Shown in pieces: positions 8,495 through 17,108 of a stretch of 64,000 bases of DNA (within the stretch, counting starts at the first letter, position 1; every line of letters begins with the position of its first letter). Both the position numbers and the translations under genes were made by a program. The notes under the pieces were generated by a model that had not been told where the DNA came from, ran no database searches, and saw only the letters and a program-made list of their open reading frames with translations. The stretch is from Pigmentibacter sp. JX0631 (GTDB taxonomy: Bacteria; Bdellovibrionota_B; Oligoflexia; Silvanigrellales; Silvanigrellaceae): positions 1,514,501-1,578,500 of the forward strand of contig NZ_CP123622.1 in NCBI RefSeq assembly GCF_029873255.1. Direction: 5' to 3'.

Positions 8495-10042
8495 ATGAGT
8501 AAGGTAAATTTAGATGCTTTAATACCAAGAGAAGATTTTAAAAACGATAATAGTTATGACGAGATTAGTTTTAAAAAAAATGATTTCTCTATATCTGACC
8601 TTGAAAGTTATACTGCGCTTTATTTAAGAAAACCAGATTTTCAAAGAGAAACAAATGAATGGGATAAAGAAAAAATTGCCGATTTTATAGAAAGTTTTTT
8701 AAATGGAGATTTAATTCCAGCTATTATTTTATGGAAAGCAAAAAATGGTTTGTTATTTGTTATTGATGGTTCTCACAGACTAAGTGCATTACTCGGATGG
8801 GTAAGAAATGATTACGGTGATGGGGAGATATCTAAGAAGTTCTATAATCAAATACCAGAAGAACAGATTAGTATAGCAGAGGATACTAAAAAACACATTA
8901 GAAAAAAAATTGGATTATATAGTGATTATAAACTTGCATTAACAAATCCAGATAAAGTAGATGAAAAAATACGCCAAAAACATAGAAATCTTGCGTCTAT
9001 AGGATTGCAGTTACAATGGGTGAGTGGAGATCATCAAAAAGCAGAGCATTCTTTTATTAACATTAATCAAAAGGGTTCACCTATTGACGCAACAGAATTA
9101 AGATTAATCAAAGGGAGATATTTAGCAAATTGTATAACATCAAGAGCAATAATTAAAAGCGGAGAAGGACATAAGTATTGGTCAAATTTTGATAAAAAAA
9201 ATCAAGATAAAATTCAAGATACTGCAAAGGAAATACATGATATTTTATTTTTACCGAAACTTGAAACACCAATAAAAACTTTAGATATACCAATAGGAGG
9301 CCAAACATTCAAATCACAAACTTTGCCATTAGTCTTTGATTGCGTTAATATCATTAATGATACTAGCAGTAAAGATATATTAAAAAATAACAAAGATGAT
9401 GGCAAAAATGACAAAGATGGTACAGAAACTATTAAATTTTTAGAAAAAACTTTAAAAATTATGAGACGTATCAATAGTGATCATGCTTCATCTCTGGGAT
9501 TGCATCCTGCTGTATATTTTTATTCTCAACATGGTAGGCATAAACCTGTTTCTTTATATGCAATAATCGCATTAATTAAAGAATTTGAAGCAGATCCTAA
9601 AAAATATCATCAATTTACAAAAATAAGAGATAAATTTGAAGATTTTATTATAAAAAATGATGATTTAATATCACAAATTACAAGAAAAAAACGTGGCGGT
9701 CGAGAGGCATATAACGATATTAAAGACTTATTTTTAGAAATTATTAAGTTAACTGAAGTAAATAGTGAGAATATTTTTAACGATATAATTAAAATTAAAA
9801 AGTTTAATTATTTAAAATCAGATAATCAACAAAGTACTCTACTTACATCAAGTGAAACTAAGTCTAATGTGTTTCTATCAAGAGCTCTTGACGGTTGTAT
9901 TAAATGCTCTATATGCAATGGTTACTTGCATAAAAACTCAATTACCATGGATCATATATTAAGAAAGAGAGAAGGAGGAAGTAATAATGTTAAAAATTTG
10001 CAACCTGCTCATCCTTATTGTAACACTACTTTTAAACAATAA
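8495..10042 (+). CDS. DUF262-like protein with C-terminal HNH nuclease (probable defence)
   Basis: A 515-residue two-part protein. The N-terminal part has the ParB/Srx-type fold seen in DUF262/GmrS-like proteins: PDFQRE near residue 50, then IPAIILW, and the signature DGSHR at 91-95 (DGQQR in most relatives). The last 50 residues form an HNH nuclease: CxxC at 471/474, DH at 486-487, Asn-Leu in VKNLQ and Cys509-Asn510. The layout resembles GmrSD-type type IV restriction enzymes, which cut modified phage DNA, but the exact subfamily and target are not readable. It begins the accessory island. A Lys/Asp-rich insert lies near residues 290-310. Confidence 0.75.
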   Translation: MSKVNLDALIPREDFKNDNSYDEISFKKNDFSISDLESYTALYLRKPDFQRETNEWDKEKIADFIESFLNGDLIPAIILWKAKNGLLFVIDGSHRLSALLGWVRNDYGDGEISKKFYNQIPEEQISIAEDTKKHIRKKIGLYSDYKLALTNPDKVDEKIRQKHRNLASIGLQLQWVSGDHQKAEHSFININQKGSPIDATELRLIKGRYLANCITSRAIIKSGEGHKYWSNFDKKNQDKIQDTAKEIHDILFLPKLETPIKTLDIPIGGQTFKSQTLPLVFDCVNIINDTSSKDILKNNKDDGKNDKDGTETIKFLEKTLKIMRRINSDHASSLGLHPAVYFYSQHGRHKPVSLYAIIALIKEFEADPKKYHQFTKIRDKFEDFIIKNDDLISQITRKKRGGREAYNDIKDLFLEIIKLTEVNSENIFNDIIKIKKFNYLKSDNQQSTLLTSSETKSNVFLSRALDGCIKCSICNGYLHKNSITMDHILRKREGGSNNVKNLQPAHPYCNTTFKQ

Positions 10043-10204
10043 CTCTTTCTAATAAGTACACGATAAGGTTCATTACTAAATTGACCAATTATCTTGTTTA
10101 AATATCTAAAATTAAATGTAAAATTTGTAACTTTCGAAGGAATAAAACGAACTTTTTTTACAAATAATAGTAAGTGCCTCAAATCCTGCATATTAATCTA
10201 GATC

Positions 10205-10762
10205 TTAAGAAGGGCTAATTGTAAGTGCGGCTGTCTCAAACTTTTTAAGAATATCTATAGTTTTCTTAGTATCTTCATCATTTATATCACATACAAAATA
10301 TATCTTTTTACCTTCAATAGACCCTATAGATGATCCTATTAAAATACCAAAATATTCTGGTTTACTTTCTTTTTCAAAATGTAAAACAATAGGTCTATCA
10401 TGCCAATTATTTGAATTATAAAGGTTAATATTTGATTTATCTTTGAAAAATTTTTTTACTTGAACAATATCTACAGTTTTTCCATTATTTTTACGACTTA
10501 CATCACTATAAATTTTGATTTTAACACTATTGAATTTTTTAATTATTTCATCAATAAATTTTTTTGCATTTTCATGCCCTTTGTCTTTATCATTTGATAT
10601 GTTTAAAAATAAGTAAGGATCTACAATTGATATTCCTTTAAGAATAAGCTTTTTTTCTTGATGATTATTAGAAATAATCTCTTGTATTTTCTTTATAATT
10701 TTATCATTCATTCCCTCGTTATTTACATTATTGTCAAAATTGCTCATCAGTCGGTATAAATC
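10205..10762 (-). pseudogene. 3' part of a gene split by the transposon
   Basis: This is the C-terminal portion of a gene whose N-terminal portion is at 16808-17108. Removing the transposon and one 7-bp target duplication joins them in frame (...EDDL|YRLMSNF...) into one 283-residue protein. The C-terminal part has a WHDRPIVLHF segment followed by GILIGSSIGS, which faintly recalls the HDR/PLD-like domain of some phage and defence proteins. I cannot name a family. A truncated product might still be made from an internal ATG at 10747, but no good ribosome binding site precedes it. The gene lay beside the HNH gene and near the CD-NTase cluster, so it was probably a defence gene. Confidence 0.75.
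10756..10762. repeat. Target site duplication, left copy (ATAAATC)
   Basis: The 7 bases immediately outside the left transposon end are identical to those immediately outside the right end (16808-16814). Only a length of 7 fits both borders, and removing one copy restores the reading frame of the interrupted gene. Confidence 0.85.
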
Positions 10763-10790
10763 TGTAACTGGAAGCATTATTTTGCATATT
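10763..10790 (+). repeat. Left terminal inverted repeat of the transposon
   Basis: Begins TGTAACTGGAAGC and continues with CATTATTTTGCATATT. It matches the inverted right end at 26 of 28 positions (differences at positions 8 and 12). A second copy of the TTGCxTATTTTT motif follows at about 10806-10817, at the very 3' end of the ATPase gene. Confidence 0.85.
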
Positions 10791-10815
10791 TTTGGCAACA
10801 ATAAATTGCGTATTT

Positions 10816-11640
10816 TTAAAAATTTCCAATGACCAAGCATTCTCTAGCTGCTTCTACTACTTCTTTAGAAATAGAAGAGAGATGATTGACATCCATAATT
10901 CGTATGCATTGTTTTAAAAGTCGATTAATTAATCTGAAGTTTCCATTTGTTATTCGAGTTAAAGCAGAAATAGCCTCATTATCAGAGAAATTATTTATAT
11001 CAATATTTACGTTAAGTAATTTAATTTGATTTTTTATAATAAAAATAACCTCTTCATTACTCAAAGATTTAAATGAGTGAACAAATCCTATTCTTGAATA
11101 TAACTGTGGAAAACGCGCAAGCCTTTTCTCAATTCCTGGCATTCCTATTAAAATAACAGTGAGTTGAGGATCCTGTGGAGATTTACGGAATTTTCTATCA
11201 TATAAATCTCTAATTTCTTCAAAACCTTTTGCATTAAGTCTATCAGCTTCATCGATTATTATTGTTTCAACATATTGTTTCAATTTTACTGGTGTTTCAT
11301 TTTTTCCATAAATAAAACGTTCTTTTGCCTCATTAAAATTAAATATTGATTCTCTTAATTTAGATTCAAATTTATTTACTGTTGATGATACGTCTGGAGT
11401 AAATAATACTGTATTAAGATCATCATATGATATATGTGTTTCATAATCATATGATGATGAAACTCCTTCAATATCAACAAGAATTTCCTTCCATTTTGAA
11501 AATTTCATAGCAGATTCTGTTTTACCTACTCCAGGTGGGCCATAACATAAGCCAATAAATTTTTCTCTATGGCAAGCCTTACAGAATTCAACAAATCTTT
11601 TATATTCTTTTGTTAAAATAAAATTATCAGTCTGATTCAT
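10816..11640 (-). CDS. tniB: TniB/TnsC-like AAA+ transposition ATPase
   Basis: A 274-residue AAA+ ATPase, the target-selecting regulator partner of TniA-type transposases. Walker A GPPGVGKT is at about 34-41 and Walker B IIIDEAD with Asp130-Glu131. The later ERLARFPQLYSRIGF-type segment fits the sensor/arginine-finger region of TniB/MuB relatives. It overlaps the 3' end of the transposase gene by 14 bases, so the two are probably translationally coupled. Its stop lies about 53 bases from the left end of the element, so no further gene (such as tniQ) follows. Confidence 0.85.
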   Translation of the reverse strand: MNQTDNFILTKEYKRFVEFCKACHREKFIGLCYGPPGVGKTESAMKFSKWKEILVDIEGVSSSYDYETHISYDDLNTVLFTPDVSSTVNKFESKLRESIFNFNEAKERFIYGKNETPVKLKQYVETIIIDEADRLNAKGFEEIRDLYDRKFRKSPQDPQLTVILIGMPGIEKRLARFPQLYSRIGFVHSFKSLSNEEVIFIIKNQIKLLNVNIDINNFSDNEAISALTRITNGNFRLINRLLKQCIRIMDVNHLSSISKEVVEAARECLVIGNF

Positions 11641-13099
11641 AAAGCTTTAGTTTTATCCTCTTTTCAGTTTTTTTCGGATTAATTTCTATACTAGTTATCT
11701 TTTGTTTTGAATTCAGTATAGCATCTACTAGTGATAATTTATTTTTTATTTCATTTTGTAAATATAATCTTTTCGAGTTTCTTGCGCTTTGAATTTCCTT
11801 TAAACTTACAGCTTCTTTCTCTAGATCCACACACACTGGTTGACATAAATATGTATTGTTGTAAAACACTCTTATACTTGTTAAATCATTCTGGTCAAAT
11901 CGAATAATAATATCTTCACCAATATAATCTGCAAGTATAGGATCTAAATATCGCAATCCTTGAAATTTAATACCATCTCTTCCAATTTTACGAGGCCTTA
12001 TTGAAGTAAAAAGAAGCAAATCTAATTGTTCTATTGATTCAGGAAGTCGAGGTAAAAACCCATTTTTTTCCCATCTATTTTGTGGAGTATCATTATTTAT
12101 AGTATCTAATTCACTTTGATTATATTTTAGAATGAATTTATGTATTAAAATCTCTAATTCAGCTAAATTTAATTTTGCCTTTGGTGATTTAGAACCAGTA
12201 AATCCATCTAATTCAGAAATTAATAATTGATTCAAGGTTCTAAAAAAACGTTCAATCTTTCCTCTTCCTCTAGGCATTCCTACATTTGAAAAAATAAGTT
12301 CAATCTTTAAATCAATACAAACCTGTTCAATATGTTGTGAAGTAAAATCTGATCCATGATCTGTATAAAGTGTAGAAGGTATGCCACAGATTGACCAATT
12401 AGATTCTTTTTTCTTCCATATACCTTGCCTTAGTGCCAATGATGTTTTTTTTGATGAGGGAGCCATAAAAGAAAGTTCATATCCGCAAATACCTCGACTA
12501 TAATCATCAATAATAATTGTTAACCAAGGCTTATTGATTTTTTTATTCCCATCACAAGTTAATAAAATATCTAATAGCATATGATCTGCTTGCCAAATTT
12601 CATTGGGTAAGCTTGATTCACGGATATATAATAAATCAAATTTATCTTTATATGCTTTTGTTCCTTCATGTGCCAAAGTTTTTAAGTCTTTAGGTATATT
12701 CGTTACAATATTACAAATTGTTTTATAGCTTGGACATTTCATATTTTTTGATTTTGAAAATTCTTCTATTTTTCTATAAATACTAGCTTTACTTAAATGT
12801 GAGTTTCTTAGATGAATTCCTTCTATAATTATTTGCAATTCTTCATTATAAACTCTATTTTTACCTTCATCACTTCGTTTAGTTCGAGATAAACCTATTA
12901 ATCCATTTTTGCGATATTTACTTATCCAACTTTGTAAAGTTCTAAAAGAAACTTTTTCTTCTGAACAAATTACTTTGAGTTTCTTTATTTTTTTTAAAAA
13001 AGGTTCAATAATTCTATAACGACGAATAATTTCAGATTGAGAAGATTCTGGAAGTGATGTAAGAAACTTGTTTTCTAAATCTTTTTTTTCTTTTTTCAT
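11627..13099 (-). CDS. tniA: TniA/TnsB-like DDE transposase
   Basis: A 490-residue transposase that would cut and join the element's ends. An N-terminal helix-turn-helix region (about 40-80, FRTLQSWISKY) precedes an rve integrase core with Asp172 (WQADH), Asp247 (YTDHGSDF) and Glu283 (GKIERFF). The spacing between the second Asp and the Glu is exactly 35 residues (DD35E). A Mu-type C-terminal beta domain follows (IRPRKIGRDGIKFQGLRY). Its start codon overlaps the resolvase stop as ATGA. All catalytic residues are present, so it is probably active. Confidence 0.92.
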   Translation of the reverse strand: MKKEKKDLENKFLTSLPESSQSEIIRRYRIIEPFLKKIKKLKVICSEEKVSFRTLQSWISKYRKNGLIGLSRTKRSDEGKNRVYNEELQIIIEGIHLRNSHLSKASIYRKIEEFSKSKNMKCPSYKTICNIVTNIPKDLKTLAHEGTKAYKDKFDLLYIRESSLPNEIWQADHMLLDILLTCDGNKKINKPWLTIIIDDYSRGICGYELSFMAPSSKKTSLALRQGIWKKKESNWSICGIPSTLYTDHGSDFTSQHIEQVCIDLKIELIFSNVGMPRGRGKIERFFRTLNQLLISELDGFTGSKSPKAKLNLAELEILIHKFILKYNQSELDTINNDTPQNRWEKNGFLPRLPESIEQLDLLLFTSIRPRKIGRDGIKFQGLRYLDPILADYIGEDIIIRFDQNDLTSIRVFYNNTYLCQPVCVDLEKEAVSLKEIQSARNSKRLYLQNEIKNKLSLVDAILNSKQKITSIEINPKKTEKRIKLKLYESD

Positions 13100-13686
13100 A
13101 AATTGTTTTCAGAAAATATTGATGTATTTTCGATACGAGAACTTGCTGGTAACCAACGATAAAGTGTAGGTATTGAAATACCAAGACTAGCAGCAACGTC
13201 TTTTGGTGGAGTGCCACTAAAAAGTAATTTTTTAGCAGATTCAAGTTTATTTGCAGTCATTCTTCTTTTTCTGCCACCTATTCTACCACGTTCCTTTGCT
13301 GCTTTTAAACCTGCTTTAGTTCGTTCTACGATAAGTTCTCTTTCCATCTGTGCAAGAGCAGCCATTGTATGAAAAAAAAATCGCCCAGAAGGAGTAGATG
13401 TGTCGATATTATCAGTAAGGCTTTTAAATTGAATTTTCTTTATTTCAAGTTCCTTTACAAAATCGATCAGGTCTTTGATATTTCTTCCAAGGCGATCTAA
13501 TTTCCAAACAACAAAAGTATCTCCTTCCCTAAGCTGTTCCATAGATTTCTCCAAACCAGGTCGAGCAGATCTACTTCCGCTTGCTTTATCAACAAAAATT
13601 TTATTACAACCAGAATTTTGTAAAGTTTGTTGCTGTAAATCTAAATTTTGTTCTTGAGTTGAAACTCTTGCATATCCGATAAGCAT
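13096..13686 (-). CDS. tniR: Serine resolvase/invertase (TniR-like)
   Basis: A 196-residue small serine recombinase, expected to resolve cointegrates after replicative transposition. The N-terminus MLIGYARVST carries the nucleophile Ser9. VWKLDRLGRN and the FFFHTMAALAQMERELI helix are typical of the Tn3/Pin group, and a C-terminal helix-turn-helix (GTPPKDVAASLGISIPTLYRW) binds the res site. The start at 13686 is chosen because AAGGAG sits about 10 bases upstream; the longer frame to 13707 lacks this. A res-like array lies immediately upstream (13701-13835). Confidence 0.93.
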   Translation of the reverse strand: MLIGYARVSTQEQNLDLQQQTLQNSGCNKIFVDKASGSRSARPGLEKSMEQLREGDTFVVWKLDRLGRNIKDLIDFVKELEIKKIQFKSLTDNIDTSTPSGRFFFHTMAALAQMERELIVERTKAGLKAAKERGRIGGRKRRMTANKLESAKKLLFSGTPPKDVAASLGISIPTLYRWLPASSRIENTSIFSENNL

Positions 13687-13700
13687 AGTTACTTTGCTCC

Positions 13701-13835
13701 TTCTCAAAACTCATTAGAGAGTATCAGGATGAGAAATTAGAATCAAGAATGGTTATTGAGAAAGAAGTTTCCTAATAAAATTTGGATTTGAAATATTATA
13801 AGGGAGTATTCTCAAAAACGACCGTTTATGAGAAT
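13701..13835. promoter_or_regulatory. Candidate res site for the resolvase
   Basis: At 13808-13835 two 13-bp arms, ATTCTCAAAAACG and CGTTTATGAGAAT, pair with one mismatch around a 2-bp AC centre. This 28-bp layout with a central dinucleotide is that of a serine resolvase crossover site. A wider pair of the same ends (TTCTCA...TGAGAA) is at 13701-13735, and another TTGAGAA half-site near 13757. The array lies between the divergent resolvase and cargo genes, where it could also act as operator for both. Confidence 0.6.
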
Positions 13836-13960
13836 TTTTATTACCTTAAATATAGTCAAAACTTTAAAAGCACTGAAACTACTTATTGAAATATTTCTTA
13901 TTCCACCACTTCGAGGGTTTGTGCAAAAAACTCCATACTAAAAATTGAATAGAAATTTCC

Positions 13961-16690
13961 ATGGTGTCAAATAATTTAGATAAACAAGTTCAATCTCAAG
14001 CCGACAAAAAATTCATGCAAACACAATATACCTCTATCCAAGACAATTTATCTAAATTTTACCACAGATGGAAAGACTATTCAAAAAATGAAAGGCAGGG
14101 TTATCAAACCTTTCTCACAGAGTTTTTCAATTGTTTTGGAATTGTATTTCATAATCCAAATGATCTTCCTTTTGAAGTAAATACAGGAAATGGATTTGCA
14201 GATGCCTTTATCAAAGACATAGTTATCATTGAGATGAAAGACAAAAATAAATTTAGAACAAAAGCAGATTTATTAGATCAACTGCCACAAGCCTTGAAAT
14301 ACTGGGAAGCTAAAAAGAAAAATGTTCCATATCTTATCCTTTGTAATTTTCATGTATTTATCATCTATGATACACGTGATTCAAAAAATTATTCTTTGAA
14401 AATATCAGAACTAGAAAATAATGTTGAATCTTTCTATTTTTTATTAAAGCTAAATCCTACATTTATACCTGAACAAGAAGAAGTAACGAAAAAATCTGCA
14501 CAACTCATGGGACAATTTTATAAATCTTTACGAATGAGACTTAAAGATCAAGATGAAGAAGTTGATCTATTTGTGCTTCAATGCTTGTTTTGTTTATTTT
14601 CTGAAGATATTGGATATTTACCACCACAAACTTTTACAAATTGCGTTCACAGAATCAAAGATGGAGAAGATAATTCCGCCAATATTTTAAGTACATTGTT
14701 TAAAATGATGGATGAAAAGGATTTAAATCGTAAAAAAGGTCGATTTCAAAACGTTCGTTATTTTAATGGCCCTTTGTTTTGTATTAAACCAGAAATTGTA
14801 TTGAATGATAATGAGGAGGAATTACTTTGGCAATCATGTCAACTAGATTGGAAGAATGTCCGTCCTGAAATATTCGGAGCATTATTTGAATCCAGTCAAA
14901 CTAAAAAGATAAGACATAATGATGGAATGCATTTTACATTTGAAGAAGACATAATGAAAGTGATAAAGCCATGTATTCTTGATTTTTGGAATGAATTAGT
15001 AAGTAATTGCAAATCACTTGCTGACTTAAGAGAGGTGCACAAAAAACTTAAAACTTATCGGATTCTTGATCCAGCGTGTGGTTCAGGAAATTTTCTTGTA
15101 GTGGCATATCGTGAGTTAAAAGCTATAGAAGCAAAAATTTTTATGGAATATAAACAACTTTCCGGAGAAACCTATGAAAAAGTACAAGAGATATTAGAAT
15201 GGTTTCCAATTACAAATATGTATGGAATTGAAATCAACCCATTTTCTTCTTTTCTTACAAAAGTATCACTATGGATTTCAAAAAAGCTAATTCGTAATCA
15301 ATATAAACTTACAGAACCAGATCTCCCTCTTGAAGATTTAAAACATATTATTTCAGCAGATGCGCTTGTTGTTCAATGGAATGATGTTGATGTTGTTGTT
15401 GGAAATCCTCCTTATATTGGATGTAAAATGATAAGGAAAGCGCGAGGGGATAAATATTTTAAATGGCTTGGTGAAAGGTTTAGAGATCATAATAAAATGT
15501 CAGACTATTGTACCTATTGGTTTGAAAAAGTATTTGAGGATGTTCGTTTAGGGGTTAGAGTTGGTTTTGTGTGTACTAAAACAATATCTCAAACAAATAG
15601 CAGGAGAGCCAGCCTTGATAAAGTAATTGAATCTGGTGGAACGATATTTAACGCAATCTCTCATCAAAAATGGTCTGGTGAAGCAAAAGTTCATGTAAGT
15701 ATTGTAAATTTTTTAAATAAATCTAATTTCATCGGAAAAAAAGTACTCAATGGAAAAGAAGTTGATATAATTAGCAGCAGGTTATTGGCATTCCAAATGA
15801 ATGAAGAAGCAAAAATCATATCTGCAAATCTCAATAAAGCATTTCAAGGGATTACAACACTTGGAAAAGCGTTTATCATTTCAGACAAAGAAGCACGAAG
15901 TTTGTTGAAAGTTTCAAAAAATAAAGATGTAATTAAACAATTTTATACCGCTAGTAGTGTGGTAGATGATCCTCAAAATAAACCTTCAGAATGGATAATT
16001 GATTTTCAAAATTGGCCAATTGAAAAGGTAAGGCAGTACCCTGAAGTCCTCAAACTTTTAAAGAAAAGGATTGAAGATCAAAAAAAGACGACAAGAAGAA
16101 ATAAAACGCGAAATCAAAGTAATGAATATTGGTGGCAGTTCTGGAGATCTCGACCAGATCTTCGAGCTGCAATTTCAAAAATAAGACGGTATATTTTGGT
16201 CTCAAGACATACTAAATATCCTATCTTTATATTTGTTGATGCAAAAACAGCTTTACCTGAAGACTCTACAGTTGCAATAGCTCTTCAAGATTATGGGTCA
16301 CTTGGAATACTTCAATCAAAATTTCACACTGATTGGTATAAATATCAATGCTCAACTCTTGGGTATAGTTTAAGATATACAAACACGACAGTTTTTCAAA
16401 CTTTTCCGTTTCCTGAGAGGATTGATCCAAAAGTGGGGCAATATATGGAACAAATTGATGAAACTAGAAAACAAATTTGTCGATCAGATAATATAGGTTT
16501 AACAACATTATATAATAATATGAATGAAGGAAGTTATGATCTTTTAAGAAAGTTGCATAAAAAGTTAGATGATTCTGTTGCTGATTCATATTCTTTTGAT
16601 CGTAAATGCATTCATTCTCAAGATCTTATAATTGAATTTCTCATTTCTCTTAATTATGAACTTACTAAAAACACATCTAAAGTTTCGTAA
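13961..16690 (+). CDS. MmeI-like type IIG restriction-modification enzyme
   Basis: A 909-residue single-chain enzyme. The N-terminal nuclease domain has Asp81-x9-Glu91-Met-Lys93, the same PD-(D/E)xK spacing as known for MmeI. The methyltransferase core has motif I DPACGSGN (370-377) and motif IV NPPY (482-485), indicating N6-adenine methylation. A C-terminal region (ILVSRHTKYPIF... and TFPFPE) fits the MmeI-type target recognition domain. It would methylate host DNA and cut unmodified DNA at a distance from its site. It is the cargo of the transposon, opposite in orientation to the transposition genes. No strong ribosome binding site precedes the first ATG, so the true start could be Met19. 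Confidence 0.85.
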   Translation: MVSNNLDKQVQSQADKKFMQTQYTSIQDNLSKFYHRWKDYSKNERQGYQTFLTEFFNCFGIVFHNPNDLPFEVNTGNGFADAFIKDIVIIEMKDKNKFRTKADLLDQLPQALKYWEAKKKNVPYLILCNFHVFIIYDTRDSKNYSLKISELENNVESFYFLLKLNPTFIPEQEEVTKKSAQLMGQFYKSLRMRLKDQDEEVDLFVLQCLFCLFSEDIGYLPPQTFTNCVHRIKDGEDNSANILSTLFKMMDEKDLNRKKGRFQNVRYFNGPLFCIKPEIVLNDNEEELLWQSCQLDWKNVRPEIFGALFESSQTKKIRHNDGMHFTFEEDIMKVIKPCILDFWNELVSNCKSLADLREVHKKLKTYRILDPACGSGNFLVVAYRELKAIEAKIFMEYKQLSGETYEKVQEILEWFPITNMYGIEINPFSSFLTKVSLWISKKLIRNQYKLTEPDLPLEDLKHIISADALVVQWNDVDVVVGNPPYIGCKMIRKARGDKYFKWLGERFRDHNKMSDYCTYWFEKVFEDVRLGVRVGFVCTKTISQTNSRRASLDKVIESGGTIFNAISHQKWSGEAKVHVSIVNFLNKSNFIGKKVLNGKEVDIISSRLLAFQMNEEAKIISANLNKAFQGITTLGKAFIISDKEARSLLKVSKNKDVIKQFYTASSVVDDPQNKPSEWIIDFQNWPIEKVRQYPEVLKLLKKRIEDQKKTTRRNKTRNQSNEYWWQFWRSRPDLRAAISKIRRYILVSRHTKYPIFIFVDAKTALPEDSTVAIALQDYGSLGILQSKFHTDWYKYQCSTLGYSLRYTNTTVFQTFPFPERIDPKVGQYMEQIDETRKQICRSDNIGLTTLYNNMNEGSYDLLRKLHKKLDDSVADSYSFDRKCIHSQDLIIEFLISLNYELTKNTSKVS

Positions 16691-16779
16691 GATTCAGCTT
16701 CAACCTTTACTATTTATAGATGATTTATATGTTTTTGCATGAAGAAATTGTAAAAAAAGCGCAATTTATTCTTTCCATG

Positions 16780-16807
16780 AATATGCAAAATAATGTTTCT
16801 AGTTACA
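16780..16807 (-). repeat. Right terminal inverted repeat of the transposon
   Basis: Read from the outside, it begins TGTAACTAGAAAC and matches the left end at 26 of 28 positions. Further inward, near 16756-16770, AATTGCGC with an A/T-rich flank repeats the second motif of the left end. Confidence 0.85.
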
Positions 16808-16814
16808 ATAAATC
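16808..16814. repeat. Target site duplication, right copy (ATAAATC)
   Basis: Identical to 10756-10762 and directly adjoining the right end of the transposon. Confidence 0.85.
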
Positions 16815-17108
16815 ATCTTCATTTTCTTGAGAAAAATTTTCATTTAAATCATTGTTTTTATAAGGACAATTATCTTTATAACATTTTTTATAATCATTAT
16901 TTATTTTTTTATCTAATAACCATGATTCAATAAATTCTTTGGTATAGATACGCCTGCGAGTTAGATACAAAAAATCTAATTCATTAGAATAATTTCCAAA
17001 ATTATCATGCGATTTAACTTCTGGAAATGTTCTAAAAAAATTTATTTTATCATCAGATTCTGCCCGTGGAGGAAAACCCATTAAAAAGCGAATAAACCAT
17101 TCTTCCAT
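16808..17108 (-). pseudogene. 5' part of the gene split by the transposon
   Basis: The first 100 codons of the interrupted gene; the rest is at 10205-10762. The start at 17108 is chosen because GAGGTCG lies about 8 bases upstream of that ATG. As it stands, the frame runs into the transposon end and stops after one or two added codons. The N-terminal segment has EEWFIRFLMGFPPRAE and then a charged region with a Cys pair (KKCYKDNCPYK). No family is recognised. Confidence 0.75.

Larger units (their letters stand above)
10763..16807. mobile_element. 6.0-kb TniA/TniB-type transposon carrying an MmeI-like R-M gene
   Basis: The element starts TGTAACT and ends AGTTACA. The first 28 bases of each end match at 26 positions. 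Both ends contain a second, related motif further in (AATTGCG followed by T/A-rich sequence), as expected for repeated transposase binding sites. It is flanked by a perfect 7-bp duplication and has split a host reading frame. It encodes, on the minus strand, a serine resolvase, a DDE transposase and an AAA+ ATPase in one overlapping operon, and on the plus strand a 909-residue type IIG enzyme. This resembles the Tn5053/Tn402 group of Tn7-like elements, but no TniQ-like gene is present and those elements normally duplicate 5 bp. Confidence 0.85.

Noticed and set aside
10205-10840. A complete 211-residue gene from 10840
   Set aside because: Its first 26 codons are transposon end sequence overlapping the ATPase gene; it is the 3' half of the split gene.
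10763-16807. CRISPR-associated transposon
   Set aside because: TniA and TniB are present, but there is no TniQ, no Cas gene, no repeat-spacer array and no guide-like repeat.
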